From assembly GCA_965115825.1 (NCBI GenBank), contig OZ220464.1, forward strand, positions 1,550,001-1,614,000: a DNA stretch of 64,000 bases. The letters are read 5' to 3'. This document shows, one piece after another, positions 16,392-24,006 of the stretch (position 1 is its first letter; every line of letters begins with the position of its first letter). This DNA is from Bin87 sp965115825. GTDB lineage: Bacteria > Chloroflexota > Dehalococcoidia > Lucifugimonadales > UBA3495. Made by a program: the position numbers and the translations under genes. Below the pieces are notes generated by a model. It saw only the letters and a program-made list of their open reading frames with translations, was not told where the DNA came from and searched no databases.

Positions 16392-19300
16392 ATGAAACCC
16401 AAACTCCAAAAGCTCACACGGTCGGCGCCGCTGGCCATCTCGGCCTTGGCCGTGGTCGGCGCGCTGGCTCTCTTTGGCCTCTTGGCCCTACCTGACCCCG
16501 GCCCGGCCAGCGCGCAGGACGGCGCCTGCGCCGAGGGCGGCACCGGCTTCCAAACCACTCCCACCACCAAGCCGGCCGCGCCCACGCTCACGGCCAAAAA
16601 CATGGCCCTGGCCGTAATGCTCCCCGCCGCGGTGGATGGCGGATCCGCCGCCGCTACCAACGGCAGCCCGGAATACACCGGCTTCGATATTCAATACCGG
16701 CAGGGCACCTCCGGCGCCTTCACGGCCTTTACCGGCGAGATTACGGTCAATCCGCGCAACCTCTCCGGGGCGGCGCAGATTACCGGCCTCACCAACGGCT
16801 CCGCCTACGAAGTGCAGGTGCGCGTAACCTGCGCGGCCACCTCCGGCCCGTGGAGTACATCCGCAACGGGAACCCCGGCGGCTACCGTGCCCGGCCCCAT
16901 CCGAAACCTGGCCGCCAAGCAAATCGATTGGATGACGGCAGCCGAAGCCGGCGCAGGCTATACCGTTCCACGTGCGGTCATCTACGTAACCTGGGATCCA
17001 CCGACGGACAACGGGGGCAGCCCCATCACCGGCTACGACCTGGAGATTATGCGCGGCGGAAACGGCAACGCCATCGGCTCCCTGAATCGGGTGCTTAGCT
17101 ACAAGGTCGGCTCAACCAACGGGGTGTGGAAGAACCCTAGGGAAGCCGATATGACGGATGTGACCCATAGCACCGGCGATGCTAGCGGCGCTATTCCAGC
17201 TGGCTTAGGTCGAGACAACCAGTGGCTGGAGTACCGGGTAGGCGCAGCCAACGCGCAAGGCGCCGGGGAAATAAACAAGGTTCAAATCCAGGTTGAGGCG
17301 GATGCAGCGGATGACTTACCCTCCGTGTGGTTCACGGGGACGATAGCGTCGGACAGCACCACGTCGGGCGGCGCGCCCAAGCTCACGGTCAAGCTGAACA
17401 ACTTGGACGCCGGCTTGTCGGTAGGCTCCCGCATCGTGCTGTTCCTGGAAGACGACTTCCAGGTTCCCGACTCCATCCCGGCCAGCTCAGTCTACTTCGT
17501 AGCCAACTCCCCGGCCGGCGTCGCCACGGGCAACGGCGCCCCGGTGTACGCCACCGAAGCTCCGGAGATTGACACCGACGATCACTTTGACGACGACAAA
17601 AACGACGTCAGCGTTACCGTCCGCATCCCCGATATGTGCACCGGCGATTCGGACGAATGCGAAGGCTCCAACGGGGTAGCCAGGGGCCAGGACCTGACCA
17701 TGGTGATCCTGGGCAGTTCGGGCATCAAGAACCCCTCCGAAGCGGGGACCCACACCGTTGCCTTCGACATCCTCGGTTTTGACGATGGCCTCCCCGGTCG
17801 CATCGAGCGGCTGATGGAAAAAGGCATGGAGCTGAGCGCCAAAACCGCTACCGGCAATCGCTCCATCCAGAAGCGGCAGGGCGTGTACGTCAGCACCCTG
17901 GCCAAGATATCCTTGTCCGACACGGACGGCGAGCGCGGCGAAGAGCTGACGGTAACCGGCAGCGGCTTCAACAACGGCGTCTCCGCTTCCGCTTACGTCG
18001 CCCAGCGCAAGGCCGCCCGCTACGCCGTAGCCGAATGGTGGGAAACCCTGGACTGCGACAAGATGAAAGCAGCCATGGGCCCCGGCGCCGGCCAGGAATT
18101 CTGCTTCCACTACACCCTCAACTCCTCCGAGATGACCTACACCGTCGCCAGCAAGGACAAGGCGTCCAGCGACAAGGTGTTCGCCCGCCACCTCTGCGAA
18201 CGGGGCATCATTCCCACCGGAACCGAAGCCGGCAGCGCTACTGTCGGCAGCGACGACAAGGTAGCCATCTCCTTTGAGGTCACCGTACCCACCTTCAAAC
18301 CCGGCAACGACAACCTCATCTGCGTGGAAGACGGCGAAGCCCGCACCTCCGGCGAGGATGTTGAGGACTACGAACTCACCCCCAACATCAGCGTGTCGCC
18401 CGCAGAGGGCCAAGCCGGCGATGAGGTAACCGTGTTCGCCGAGGACTTCCCCGTCGCCGGGGCAGCCTTCGTGGAGCTGAAAGTGGGCGGCGTAGTCATC
18501 AAAGACGGCGTACGCTCCACCAGCATCAGCTCCGACGGTTCCGCCACGGCGACCTTCAAGCTGCCGCCTCAGAAAGGCACCAAGCGCGTTGACGCCAAGT
18601 GGGGAACCAAGTCCGAAGACACCAAAGTAACCATCCTGCCCGCCGTCCTGAACGTCAGCAAGATGGAAGTCAATCCCAACGAGCGGATTACGCTCACCGG
18701 AACGGGCTTCGCCACGGGCGCCGGCAGCGGCATCATGGCCGAGAAAATCACCATCGGCGACGTGCCTCTGTACGTGTACGATGACTCCACGGACAGCGAC
18801 GACGAAGTCGAGGTGTCCAGCGGCGGCCAGTTCGTCGCCGCCATCGCGGTCTGGCCCGCTGATGATGCCACGTCCAACCCGACCTTGACGCCCGGCAAGC
18901 ACAGCATCAAGGTTGTGGACAAGAAAGGCTACGAGGGCGAAGTGGAAATCACCATCCTAGAGCCTGCCGTCAGCTCCACGCCGGCCATTGCCGGCCCGCG
19001 AGACGTGGTAACCATCTCCGGCGAGAACTGGCCCGTGGACAACCCGGAAAACTCCATTGACGCCATCACCGTCACCGTAACCGACGGCGACCGGATGCGG
19101 CAGTACAGCGTGTACGCCGACGGTTCCGGGCGCTGGTTCATCGAGCACCAGGTGGACGGCAACGTGCCCATTCCATCCACCAGCGCGATTGAGGCCAAGT
19201 ACAGCGACCTAGTTCGCTTGGGCGAGTACGAAGTGCCGGCCTCCATCATCATGGTCGACCCCGGCGAAGGGCAGCCCGGCGATGATATCACGCTGTCGGT

Positions 19301-19781
19301 GGAGAAGATGCCGGTGCATTCCCGCGTCAGCCGGATTGAAATCGGCGGTCGCGACGTAATGCCGGCCGGAACTGCGGGCACCGACGGCTCCGGCGCGGTA
19401 ACGGTGGAAGACATCGTCATCCCCGGCCTTGACCCCGGCACGTACAGCGTGCTGCTGGAGGTCAACAACACGGTAGCCATCGGCAACTTGGACATCCTCC
19501 CGGAGGGCCCCATCGGAACGGGTACGCCGGTGTCCGAAGCGTTGGCGCCGCTGGGCGACAGCGTGGGCGCCGTGTTCTACTTTGACGGGGTGAGCAAGGA
19601 ATGGCTGTTCTACGACCCTCGTCCGGAGTTCGCGGGCCTGAACACCCTGGAGGAACTGGTAGCGGGCGAACCCTACTGGATCCTGGTAACCGAGGACGTT
19701 GAGGACGTAGCGCTAGGCGGCAAGAGCCGCAGCCTGACGTGCAGCGCCGGCGGCAACTGCTGGAACCTGATGGTCTGGTAG
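16392..19781 (+). CDS. Large secreted multidomain (Fn3/IPT-like) surface protein
   Basis: 1129 residues. A Sec signal peptide (positively charged start, hydrophobic stretch, cleavage near PASAQD at about residue 42) is followed by two fibronectin type III-like modules (about 55-300; TGFDIQYRQG, YEVQVRVTC, PPTDNGGSPITGYDLE). An acidic region and several Ig/IPT-like modules follow (ELTVTGSGFNNG, GDEVTVFAEDFP, RITLTGTGFATG, DVVTISGENWP). The C-terminal module contains WLFYDPRPEF and LVAGEPYW, and ends CSAGGNCWNLMVW. No LPXTG, SLH or transmembrane anchor is visible. CGGAGG lies 11 nt before the ATG. Paralogue of the partial gene at the left edge. Likely a structural or adhesive exoprotein. Confidence 0.85.
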   Translation: MKPKLQKLTRSAPLAISALAVVGALALFGLLALPDPGPASAQDGACAEGGTGFQTTPTTKPAAPTLTAKNMALAVMLPAAVDGGSAAATNGSPEYTGFDIQYRQGTSGAFTAFTGEITVNPRNLSGAAQITGLTNGSAYEVQVRVTCAATSGPWSTSATGTPAATVPGPIRNLAAKQIDWMTAAEAGAGYTVPRAVIYVTWDPPTDNGGSPITGYDLEIMRGGNGNAIGSLNRVLSYKVGSTNGVWKNPREADMTDVTHSTGDASGAIPAGLGRDNQWLEYRVGAANAQGAGEINKVQIQVEADAADDLPSVWFTGTIASDSTTSGGAPKLTVKLNNLDAGLSVGSRIVLFLEDDFQVPDSIPASSVYFVANSPAGVATGNGAPVYATEAPEIDTDDHFDDDKNDVSVTVRIPDMCTGDSDECEGSNGVARGQDLTMVILGSSGIKNPSEAGTHTVAFDILGFDDGLPGRIERLMEKGMELSAKTATGNRSIQKRQGVYVSTLAKISLSDTDGERGEELTVTGSGFNNGVSASAYVAQRKAARYAVAEWWETLDCDKMKAAMGPGAGQEFCFHYTLNSSEMTYTVASKDKASSDKVFARHLCERGIIPTGTEAGSATVGSDDKVAISFEVTVPTFKPGNDNLICVEDGEARTSGEDVEDYELTPNISVSPAEGQAGDEVTVFAEDFPVAGAAFVELKVGGVVIKDGVRSTSISSDGSATATFKLPPQKGTKRVDAKWGTKSEDTKVTILPAVLNVSKMEVNPNERITLTGTGFATGAGSGIMAEKITIGDVPLYVYDDSTDSDDEVEVSSGGQFVAAIAVWPADDATSNPTLTPGKHSIKVVDKKGYEGEVEITILEPAVSSTPAIAGPRDVVTISGENWPVDNPENSIDAITVTVTDGDRMRQYSVYADGSGRWFIEHQVDGNVPIPSTSAIEAKYSDLVRLGEYEVPASIIMVDPGEGQPGDDITLSVEKMPVHSRVSRIEIGGRDVMPAGTAGTDGSGAVTVEDIVIPGLDPGTYSVLLEVNNTVAIGNLDILPEGPIGTGTPVSEALAPLGDSVGAVFYFDGVSKEWLFYDPRPEFAGLNTLEELVAGEPYWILVTEDVEDVALGGKSRSLTCSAGGNCWNLMVW
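19691..19781 (+). repeat. Copy 2 of the 91-bp near-identical gene-end repeat
   Basis: One mismatch over 91 bases against 596-686, direct orientation, 19,095 bp apart. Codes the C-terminal end of the large secreted protein. Confidence 0.9.
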
Positions 19782-19818
19782 GCGGACAAACCGCACTTAC
19801 CGGATAGTCGGGATAATC

Positions 19819-19854
19819 GCGCTCCTCTCCCTCGTTGATGAGGGAGAGGAGCGC
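19819..19854 (+). terminator. Strong hairpin after the secreted-protein gene
   Basis: A 15-bp perfect stem (19819-19833 with 19840-19854) and a 6-nt loop, 38 nt after the stop codon. There is no long T run, so termination may be factor-assisted. Confidence 0.75.
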
Positions 19855-19985
19855 AACTATTTGGCCGGGTTTAGCGCAACCCCGATTGCGGGCGTATCTT
19901 GCGACTTTGCGGGTCATCTGCGAAAATTGACGCCGCTATTTTGAACTTGGGCCGTCGCGTATTCCTGCGCCGGAGACGCTAATCT

Positions 19986-20396
19986 ATGACTGCACCAGCT
20001 GCCAACCCAATCCGCGTTCTGGTTGCCAAACCGGGCTTGGACGGACACGACCGGGGCGCCAAAGTGATTGCCCGCGCCTTGCGCGACGCCGGCATGGAAG
20101 TGATTTACACCGGCATCCGGCAAACGCCCCGAATGATAGTTCAGGCGGCCGCCCAGGAAGACGTCGCTGTGCTGGGCCTCAGCATCCTTTCCGGGGCGCA
20201 CATGGAACTGCTGCCGGAAATAATGACGCTGCTGAATCAGCAAGGAATGGACGACGTGCTGGTAGTGCTGGGCGGCATTGTTCCGGAGGAAGACCGGGAG
20301 CCGCTGGCGCAGATTGGGGTTTCTGCGGTGTTCGGGCCCGGCACGTCGACCAACGACATCATCGACTACATCAACGCCAACGCGCCGGCCGGCTGA
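19986..20396 (+). CDS. Methylmalonyl-CoA mutase, B12-binding (C-terminal) subunit
   Basis: A 136-residue free-standing cobalamin-binding domain with the DxHxxG signature (DGHDRG, H21 as the lower axial ligand), then LSILSGAH and LGGIVPEED. With the large subunit at 32293-33948 it would form the split adenosylcobalamin-dependent mutase that interconverts methylmalonyl-CoA and succinyl-CoA. In many bacteria the two chains are adjacent or fused; here they lie 12 kb apart on opposite strands. The ATG at 19986 follows a GGAGA. It stands alone between the hairpin at 19854 and the promoter at 20438. Confidence 0.92.
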   Translation: MTAPAANPIRVLVAKPGLDGHDRGAKVIARALRDAGMEVIYTGIRQTPRMIVQAAAQEDVAVLGLSILSGAHMELLPEIMTLLNQQGMDDVLVVLGGIVPEEDREPLAQIGVSAVFGPGTSTNDIIDYINANAPAG

Positions 20397-20437
20397 GCCG
20401 GGGAATTGAAAACTCCGACAATCGGTATCCGCGTTGC

Positions 20438-20466
20438 TTGCGGGAAGCTGTAGGCGAGACTATAAT
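20438..20466 (+). promoter_or_regulatory. Near-consensus promoter of the yceD-rpmF-fabD operon
   Basis: TTGCGG (20438-20443), a 17-bp spacer and a perfect TATAAT (20461-20466). Transcription would begin near 20473, which rules out the in-frame start at 20438 for the next gene. Confidence 0.75.
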
Positions 20467-20506
20467 CCCCGACGTGCTTTACACCGCGCGCTTGGCGGTT
20501 GCCACG

Positions 20507-21031
20507 ATGAATTACAACGTTTCGCAATTGCTGAAAGAACCCATCGGCTCCGAGCGGGAATACAACATAAATGAAGGAGAGTTCAACGATTCCGGCTACA
20601 CTGTGAACGACGCCTCAGGCCGTGTTAGAATGGTGCGCACTCATCATGGGATCTGGGTGCTGGGCCGGCTTACCGTCCGGGTTGCACAGGATTGCAGCCG
20701 GTGCCTAGCCGACTTTAGCCAGACGCTGGAATTGGAGCTTGACGAGGAATACTACCCCGAAATTGACGTGCGAACCGGACGGCGGGAGCCGCCGCCGGAA
20801 GACTGGGAAGGGTTGTACATCGGCGCAGACCATATTCTGGACCTGGCAGAGGCCACACGACAGTCCGCTCTTACCGTATTACCGCTGAAACCGCTTTGCA
20901 AACCGGACTGCGTCGGCATCTGCGACCGCTGCGGCTGCGACCGCAACCACACCGCGTGCGACTGCTACTCCATAAACATAGACCCTAGATGGGCGGCTCT
21001 TCGCGCGCTGATTACCGAACCCGGAGCTTGA
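20507..21031 (+). CDS. yceD: DUF177/YceD family protein (23S rRNA accumulation protein family)
   Basis: A 174-residue protein starting MNYNVSQLLKEPIGSEREYNI, the standard DUF177 N-terminus, so the ATG at 20507 is used. It has an inner CSRCL motif and a C-terminal Cys cluster (CKPDC, CDRCGC, CDC), likely a zinc site. Homologues assist 23S rRNA accumulation and sit directly before rpmF and the fab genes, as here. First gene downstream of the promoter at 20438-20466. Confidence 0.88.
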   Translation: MNYNVSQLLKEPIGSEREYNINEGEFNDSGYTVNDASGRVRMVRTHHGIWVLGRLTVRVAQDCSRCLADFSQTLELELDEEYYPEIDVRTGRREPPPEDWEGLYIGADHILDLAEATRQSALTVLPLKPLCKPDCVGICDRCGCDRNHTACDCYSINIDPRWAALRALITEPGA

Positions 21032-21054
21032 AACTACCAGAGCAACGCATTCTT

Positions 21055-21086
21055 TTGTAAGGGGAACCGCTTGTAAGGCGAACCGC
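21055..21086 (+). repeat. 16-bp tandem duplication between yceD and rpmF
   Basis: TTGTAAGGGGAACCGC (21055-21070) is followed directly by the same 16 bases with one change (21071-21086). It lies in the untranslated gap within the operon; each unit carries a Shine-Dalgarno-like AAGG. Confidence 0.8.
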
Positions 21087-21152
21087 CTTGCCGGAAGAAC
21101 CACACCAGGAAACCGTTGCCGCAAACGCAAAAGGAAATGGAACTGAACTGAC

Positions 21153-21332
21153 ATGGGCGCACTGCCAAAGAAGAAACTAACCAGAGCTCGCAAGGGCCGC
21201 CGGCTTTCCTCGCCGGCGTATCGTCTGCGGGCCATGAGCCCGGCGCGCTGTCCGCGCTGCCGAGCTGCCAAACGGCCCCACGCCGCTTGCCCCGAATGCG
21301 GATACTACCGCGGGCGCGCGGTTGCCGACTAG
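21153..21332 (+). CDS. rpmF: 50S ribosomal protein L32
   Basis: A 59-residue basic protein reading MGALPKKKLTRARKGRR at its start. It has the zinc ribbon CPRC (33-36) and CPEC (46-49), then GYYRGRAV, all typical of the zinc-binding L32. It directly follows yceD and precedes fabD, the conserved bacterial order. Confidence 0.95.
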   Translation: MGALPKKKLTRARKGRRLSSPAYRLRAMSPARCPRCRAAKRPHAACPECGYYRGRAVAD

Positions 21333-21350
21333 CTACACGGAGAGGGTCGA

Positions 21351-22316
21351 ATGTCTGACACCGAACAGGCTTCTATTGAACGGGCCCCCATCTACTCTTA
21401 CATCTTTCCGGGACAGGGCGCCCAGAAAGTGGGAATGGGACGAACTCTGTATGAATCTTCGGAAGCAGCCCGATCGGTTTTTGCCGAAGCCGACGACAGC
21501 CTGGGCCTGCACCTGACGCGGCTGATGTTTGAAGGCCCGTCAGAGGATCTGCAAGACACTGCCCACGCCCAGCCGGCCATTATGGCGGTGAGCATCGCCA
21601 TCTGGCGCGCTTGGCAGGAGTTCCTCGGAGCCGCGGCGCCGCAGCCGGCCGCCGTGGCCGGCCACAGCCTCGGCGAATACACCTCAATGGTCGTCGGCGG
21701 CGTAATGGACTTCAGCGACGGCATCCGCCTCGTCCGCGAACGAGGCCGGCTAATGCATGCAGCCTCCGAGGCCCGGCCCGGCTCGATGGCCGCCATCATC
21801 GGGCTGGAGGAATATGTGGTCGCCCAAGTGGCTCAGGATGCCGGGGTTGAGATGGCCAACATCAACTCCGAAGACCAGATTGTAGTCAGCGGGGACAAGA
21901 TGGCGCTGGCCAGGGCCATGGACCTGGCGTCGGCGCGCGGCGCCAAGAAAGTCGTCCCCCTAGCCGTTAGCGGCGCTTTCCACTCCCGCCTGATGGCATT
22001 GGCGCAGGAGGGCCTCGGCGACGCTATCGACGGCATCAAGCTGCGCGACCCGCAGTTTCCCGTTATTGCCAACTCTACCGGCGCGCCCATCGTCAGCGCG
22101 GAACAAGCCCGGCAGGAACTCCTCACCGGCCTCTGCCACTGTGTGCTGTGGAAGCACTCGGTGCGATTTATGCTGGACTATGGGGTGAACCGATTTGTGG
22201 AATTCGGCCCAGCCCGGGTCCTGTCCAGCCTGGTGCGACGCATTGACCCCAGCGTGGAGGCGTTAACGCTGTCGGATCCTGATTCGATACGCAAAATCGC
22301 CGCCGACCGACAGTAG
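21351..22316 (+). CDS. fabD: Malonyl-CoA:ACP transacylase
   Basis: Transfers malonyl from CoA to ACP for fatty acid synthesis. At 321 residues it carries FPGQGAQKVGMG near the start, the catalytic Ser106 in GHSLGEYT, the His in SGAFHSRLM, and EFGPARVLSSLVRR at the C-terminus. The start at 21351 follows GGAGAGG by a few bases. It precedes nusB and acpP in the operon; acpP codes its partner. Confidence 0.96.
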   Translation: MSDTEQASIERAPIYSYIFPGQGAQKVGMGRTLYESSEAARSVFAEADDSLGLHLTRLMFEGPSEDLQDTAHAQPAIMAVSIAIWRAWQEFLGAAAPQPAAVAGHSLGEYTSMVVGGVMDFSDGIRLVRERGRLMHAASEARPGSMAAIIGLEEYVVAQVAQDAGVEMANINSEDQIVVSGDKMALARAMDLASARGAKKVVPLAVSGAFHSRLMALAQEGLGDAIDGIKLRDPQFPVIANSTGAPIVSAEQARQELLTGLCHCVLWKHSVRFMLDYGVNRFVEFGPARVLSSLVRRIDPSVEALTLSDPDSIRKIAADRQ

Positions 22317-22364
22317 CGTGTCCGCTTTCCCGAATAGAGCGCGGCGCGAAATCAGGACTGGCCC

Positions 22365-22859
22365 ATGGCAGCCCAACCTCGTTCGCACCACGTTCGCGGC
22401 GGCTCTACGGAGCGGCGGGCCAGAATGCTGACGTTGCAATCTCTCTACACCCACGATGCTCGCGGCGGAGCGCGCGAGGATATGGACGCAACCCTTGACT
22501 GGCTTTGCGCCGAGAAACCGCGGCCGCCGTCGTCAGCGCGCCGAAGAGCGAAAACTATGACGGCGGGCATACTGGAGAATACCGCCGGGCTTGATGACGT
22601 CATTCAGCGATACGCGCCGGCCCTGCCGGTGAATCTGCTTGCCATCGTTGACCGGAATATACTGCGTATGGCAATCTATGAGCTGACCGCCACACAGTGG
22701 TGGACTCCCGGCAGGGTTGTAATCAACGAGGCAACTGACCTGGCGTCAATGTTCGGCAGCGAAAGCAGCGCCCGATTTGTCAACGGAGTACTAGGCTCGG
22801 TTCTAAACGATTTGCCCGACGCTTTGGCCGTCGTTCTGGCGCCGGGCAGCCAACAATAA
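22365..22859 (+). CDS. nusB: Transcription antitermination factor NusB
   Basis: A 164-residue helical protein of the NusB family, which binds boxA RNA with NusE in rRNA antitermination. Family segments visible are RRARMLTLQSLYTHD, the central VDRNILRMAIYEL, VVINEATDLASMFG and ARFVNGVLGSVL. The C-terminal tail after NDLPDAL is short and not conserved. Lies 48 nt after fabD and 64 nt before acpP. Confidence 0.93.
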   Translation: MAAQPRSHHVRGGSTERRARMLTLQSLYTHDARGGAREDMDATLDWLCAEKPRPPSSARRRAKTMTAGILENTAGLDDVIQRYAPALPVNLLAIVDRNILRMAIYELTATQWWTPGRVVINEATDLASMFGSESSARFVNGVLGSVLNDLPDALAVVLAPGSQQ

Positions 22860-22923
22860 CCACCAAAACCACCTAAGCAATTTTCGCGACGTTGCGACGC
22901 CGCCCTTTCATGGAGATGAACCG

Positions 22924-23184
22924 TTGAGTACCGTACTTGAACGCATCACCGACATCGTCGTTGATAAACTTGGCGTTGATGCCGGCGATGTAACCGCCGA
23001 GTCTTCCTTTCAGGACGACCTGGGAGCCGATTCGCTGGACTTGGTAGAGCTGATTATGGCCTTTGAGGAAGAATTCAGCTCTGACGACAACACCATTGAA
23101 ATCCCGGATGAAGACGCCGGGGAAATTCACACGGTCGCAGACGCGGTAGCCTACCTGAAAGACAAAGGCGTCCAGGACGGGTAG
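22924..23184 (+). CDS. acpP: Acyl carrier protein
   Basis: An 86-residue acidic four-helix protein that carries acyl chains on phosphopantetheine at Ser37 (DLGADSLDLVELIMAFEEEF). The start is TTG at 22924 with GGAG about 8 nt upstream, giving MSTVLERITDIVVDKLGVD, a standard ACP N-terminus. The C-terminus (TVADAVAYLKDKG) is normal. Confidence 0.96.
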   Translation: MSTVLERITDIVVDKLGVDAGDVTAESSFQDDLGADSLDLVELIMAFEEEFSSDDNTIEIPDEDAGEIHTVADAVAYLKDKGVQDG

Positions 23185-23250
23185 CAGTGTCGCTGCGAGT
23201 CACTCCGCGCGTCAGGGCTATGGATACCGCCGGCTACGGACTGAGCCGTT

Positions 23251-24006
23251 ATGGATACGCTGGAAAATCTGGCCCAGCAGGTGCGGGATTGCACAGACTG
23301 CCCACTGCACGCCGGACGCGCTAACGCTGTGCCCGGCGAGGGCCCTGCCGACGCGGAAATCCTGTTCATCGGCGAAGGCCCCGGCTACCACGAGGACCAG
23401 CAGGGCCGGCCTTTCGTGGGCCCCGCCGGCGCATTCCTTGAAGACCTGCTGCAATCCATCGGCATGACCCGCGACCAAGTGTATATTGCCAACATGGTCA
23501 AGTGCCGGCCCCACAACAACCGAGACCCTATGCCCAACGAAATTGAAGCTTGCCGGAAGTACCTTGACCGGCAGATTGAACTGATTGACCCGTTGCTGAT
23601 TATCACGCTGGGCCGTTTCGCCATGTCGCGCTTCCTCCCAGGGCAAAGCATCAGCCGGGTCAGGGGACGGCTCCTCACTGCTGAGGGACGGCGCATTTTC
23701 CCAATTATGCACCCGGCGGCCGGCCTCCGCCGTCAGGAAATGCGGGCGGCCATCGAAGAGGATTTCGCCAAAGTTCCGGGGTTGCTGGACGTGCTGCGGA
23801 TGCAGGCGGAACCGGCGTCGGCCGGCGCAGTACAGGAAAGTCAGGCCCCATACGCAGCCGAAACTCAACCGCCCGCTGTATCACCCTCGCTATGGGATAT
23901 GGCGCCGCCCCAGCCGTCGGCCGCCGTGCCCGCCGCCACCGAAGCGACGGAACCCGAAGCGCCCTCCGCTGACGAGCCTCCGCCGGGGCAGCGGCGGCTA
24001 TTTTGA
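23251..24006 (+). CDS. Family-4 uracil-DNA glycosylase (Fe-S) with a QxxLF tail
   Basis: Removes uracil from DNA. The 4Fe-4S cysteines are C14, C17, C83 and C99. Motif A is GEGPGYHEDQQGRPFVGPAG and the C-terminal catalytic motif is MHPAA. The core ends near residue 185 and is followed by a Pro/Ala-rich linker of about 60 residues ending exactly in QRRLF, which fits the QxxLF sliding-clamp-binding consensus. The TGA overlaps the rnj ATG (TGATG). The gene sits between acpP and rnj. Confidence 0.92.
   Translation: MDTLENLAQQVRDCTDCPLHAGRANAVPGEGPADAEILFIGEGPGYHEDQQGRPFVGPAGAFLEDLLQSIGMTRDQVYIANMVKCRPHNNRDPMPNEIEACRKYLDRQIELIDPLLIITLGRFAMSRFLPGQSISRVRGRLLTAEGRRIFPIMHPAAGLRRQEMRAAIEEDFAKVPGLLDVLRMQAEPASAGAVQESQAPYAAETQPPAVSPSLWDMAPPQPSAAVPAATEATEPEAPSADEPPPGQRRLF

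Noticed and set aside
16283..16495. 70-codon frame starting at 16283 as a separate gene
   Set aside because: It has a good ribosome site but its product has no domain, overlaps the secreted protein's signal peptide in another frame and depends on the C14 length. Kept as a leader-frame finding rather than a gene.
17487..18902. 471-codon minus-strand frame inside the large secreted-protein gene
   Set aside because: The plus-strand frame has a signal peptide, repeated Ig/Fn3-like modules and a paralogue, while the minus frame has no motifs.
596..19781. The two gene-end repeats as termini of a mobile element
   Set aside because: They are coding C-termini of paralogues in direct orientation. The DNA between them is housekeeping (recA, rny, fabF, folC) and contains no transposase or integrase.
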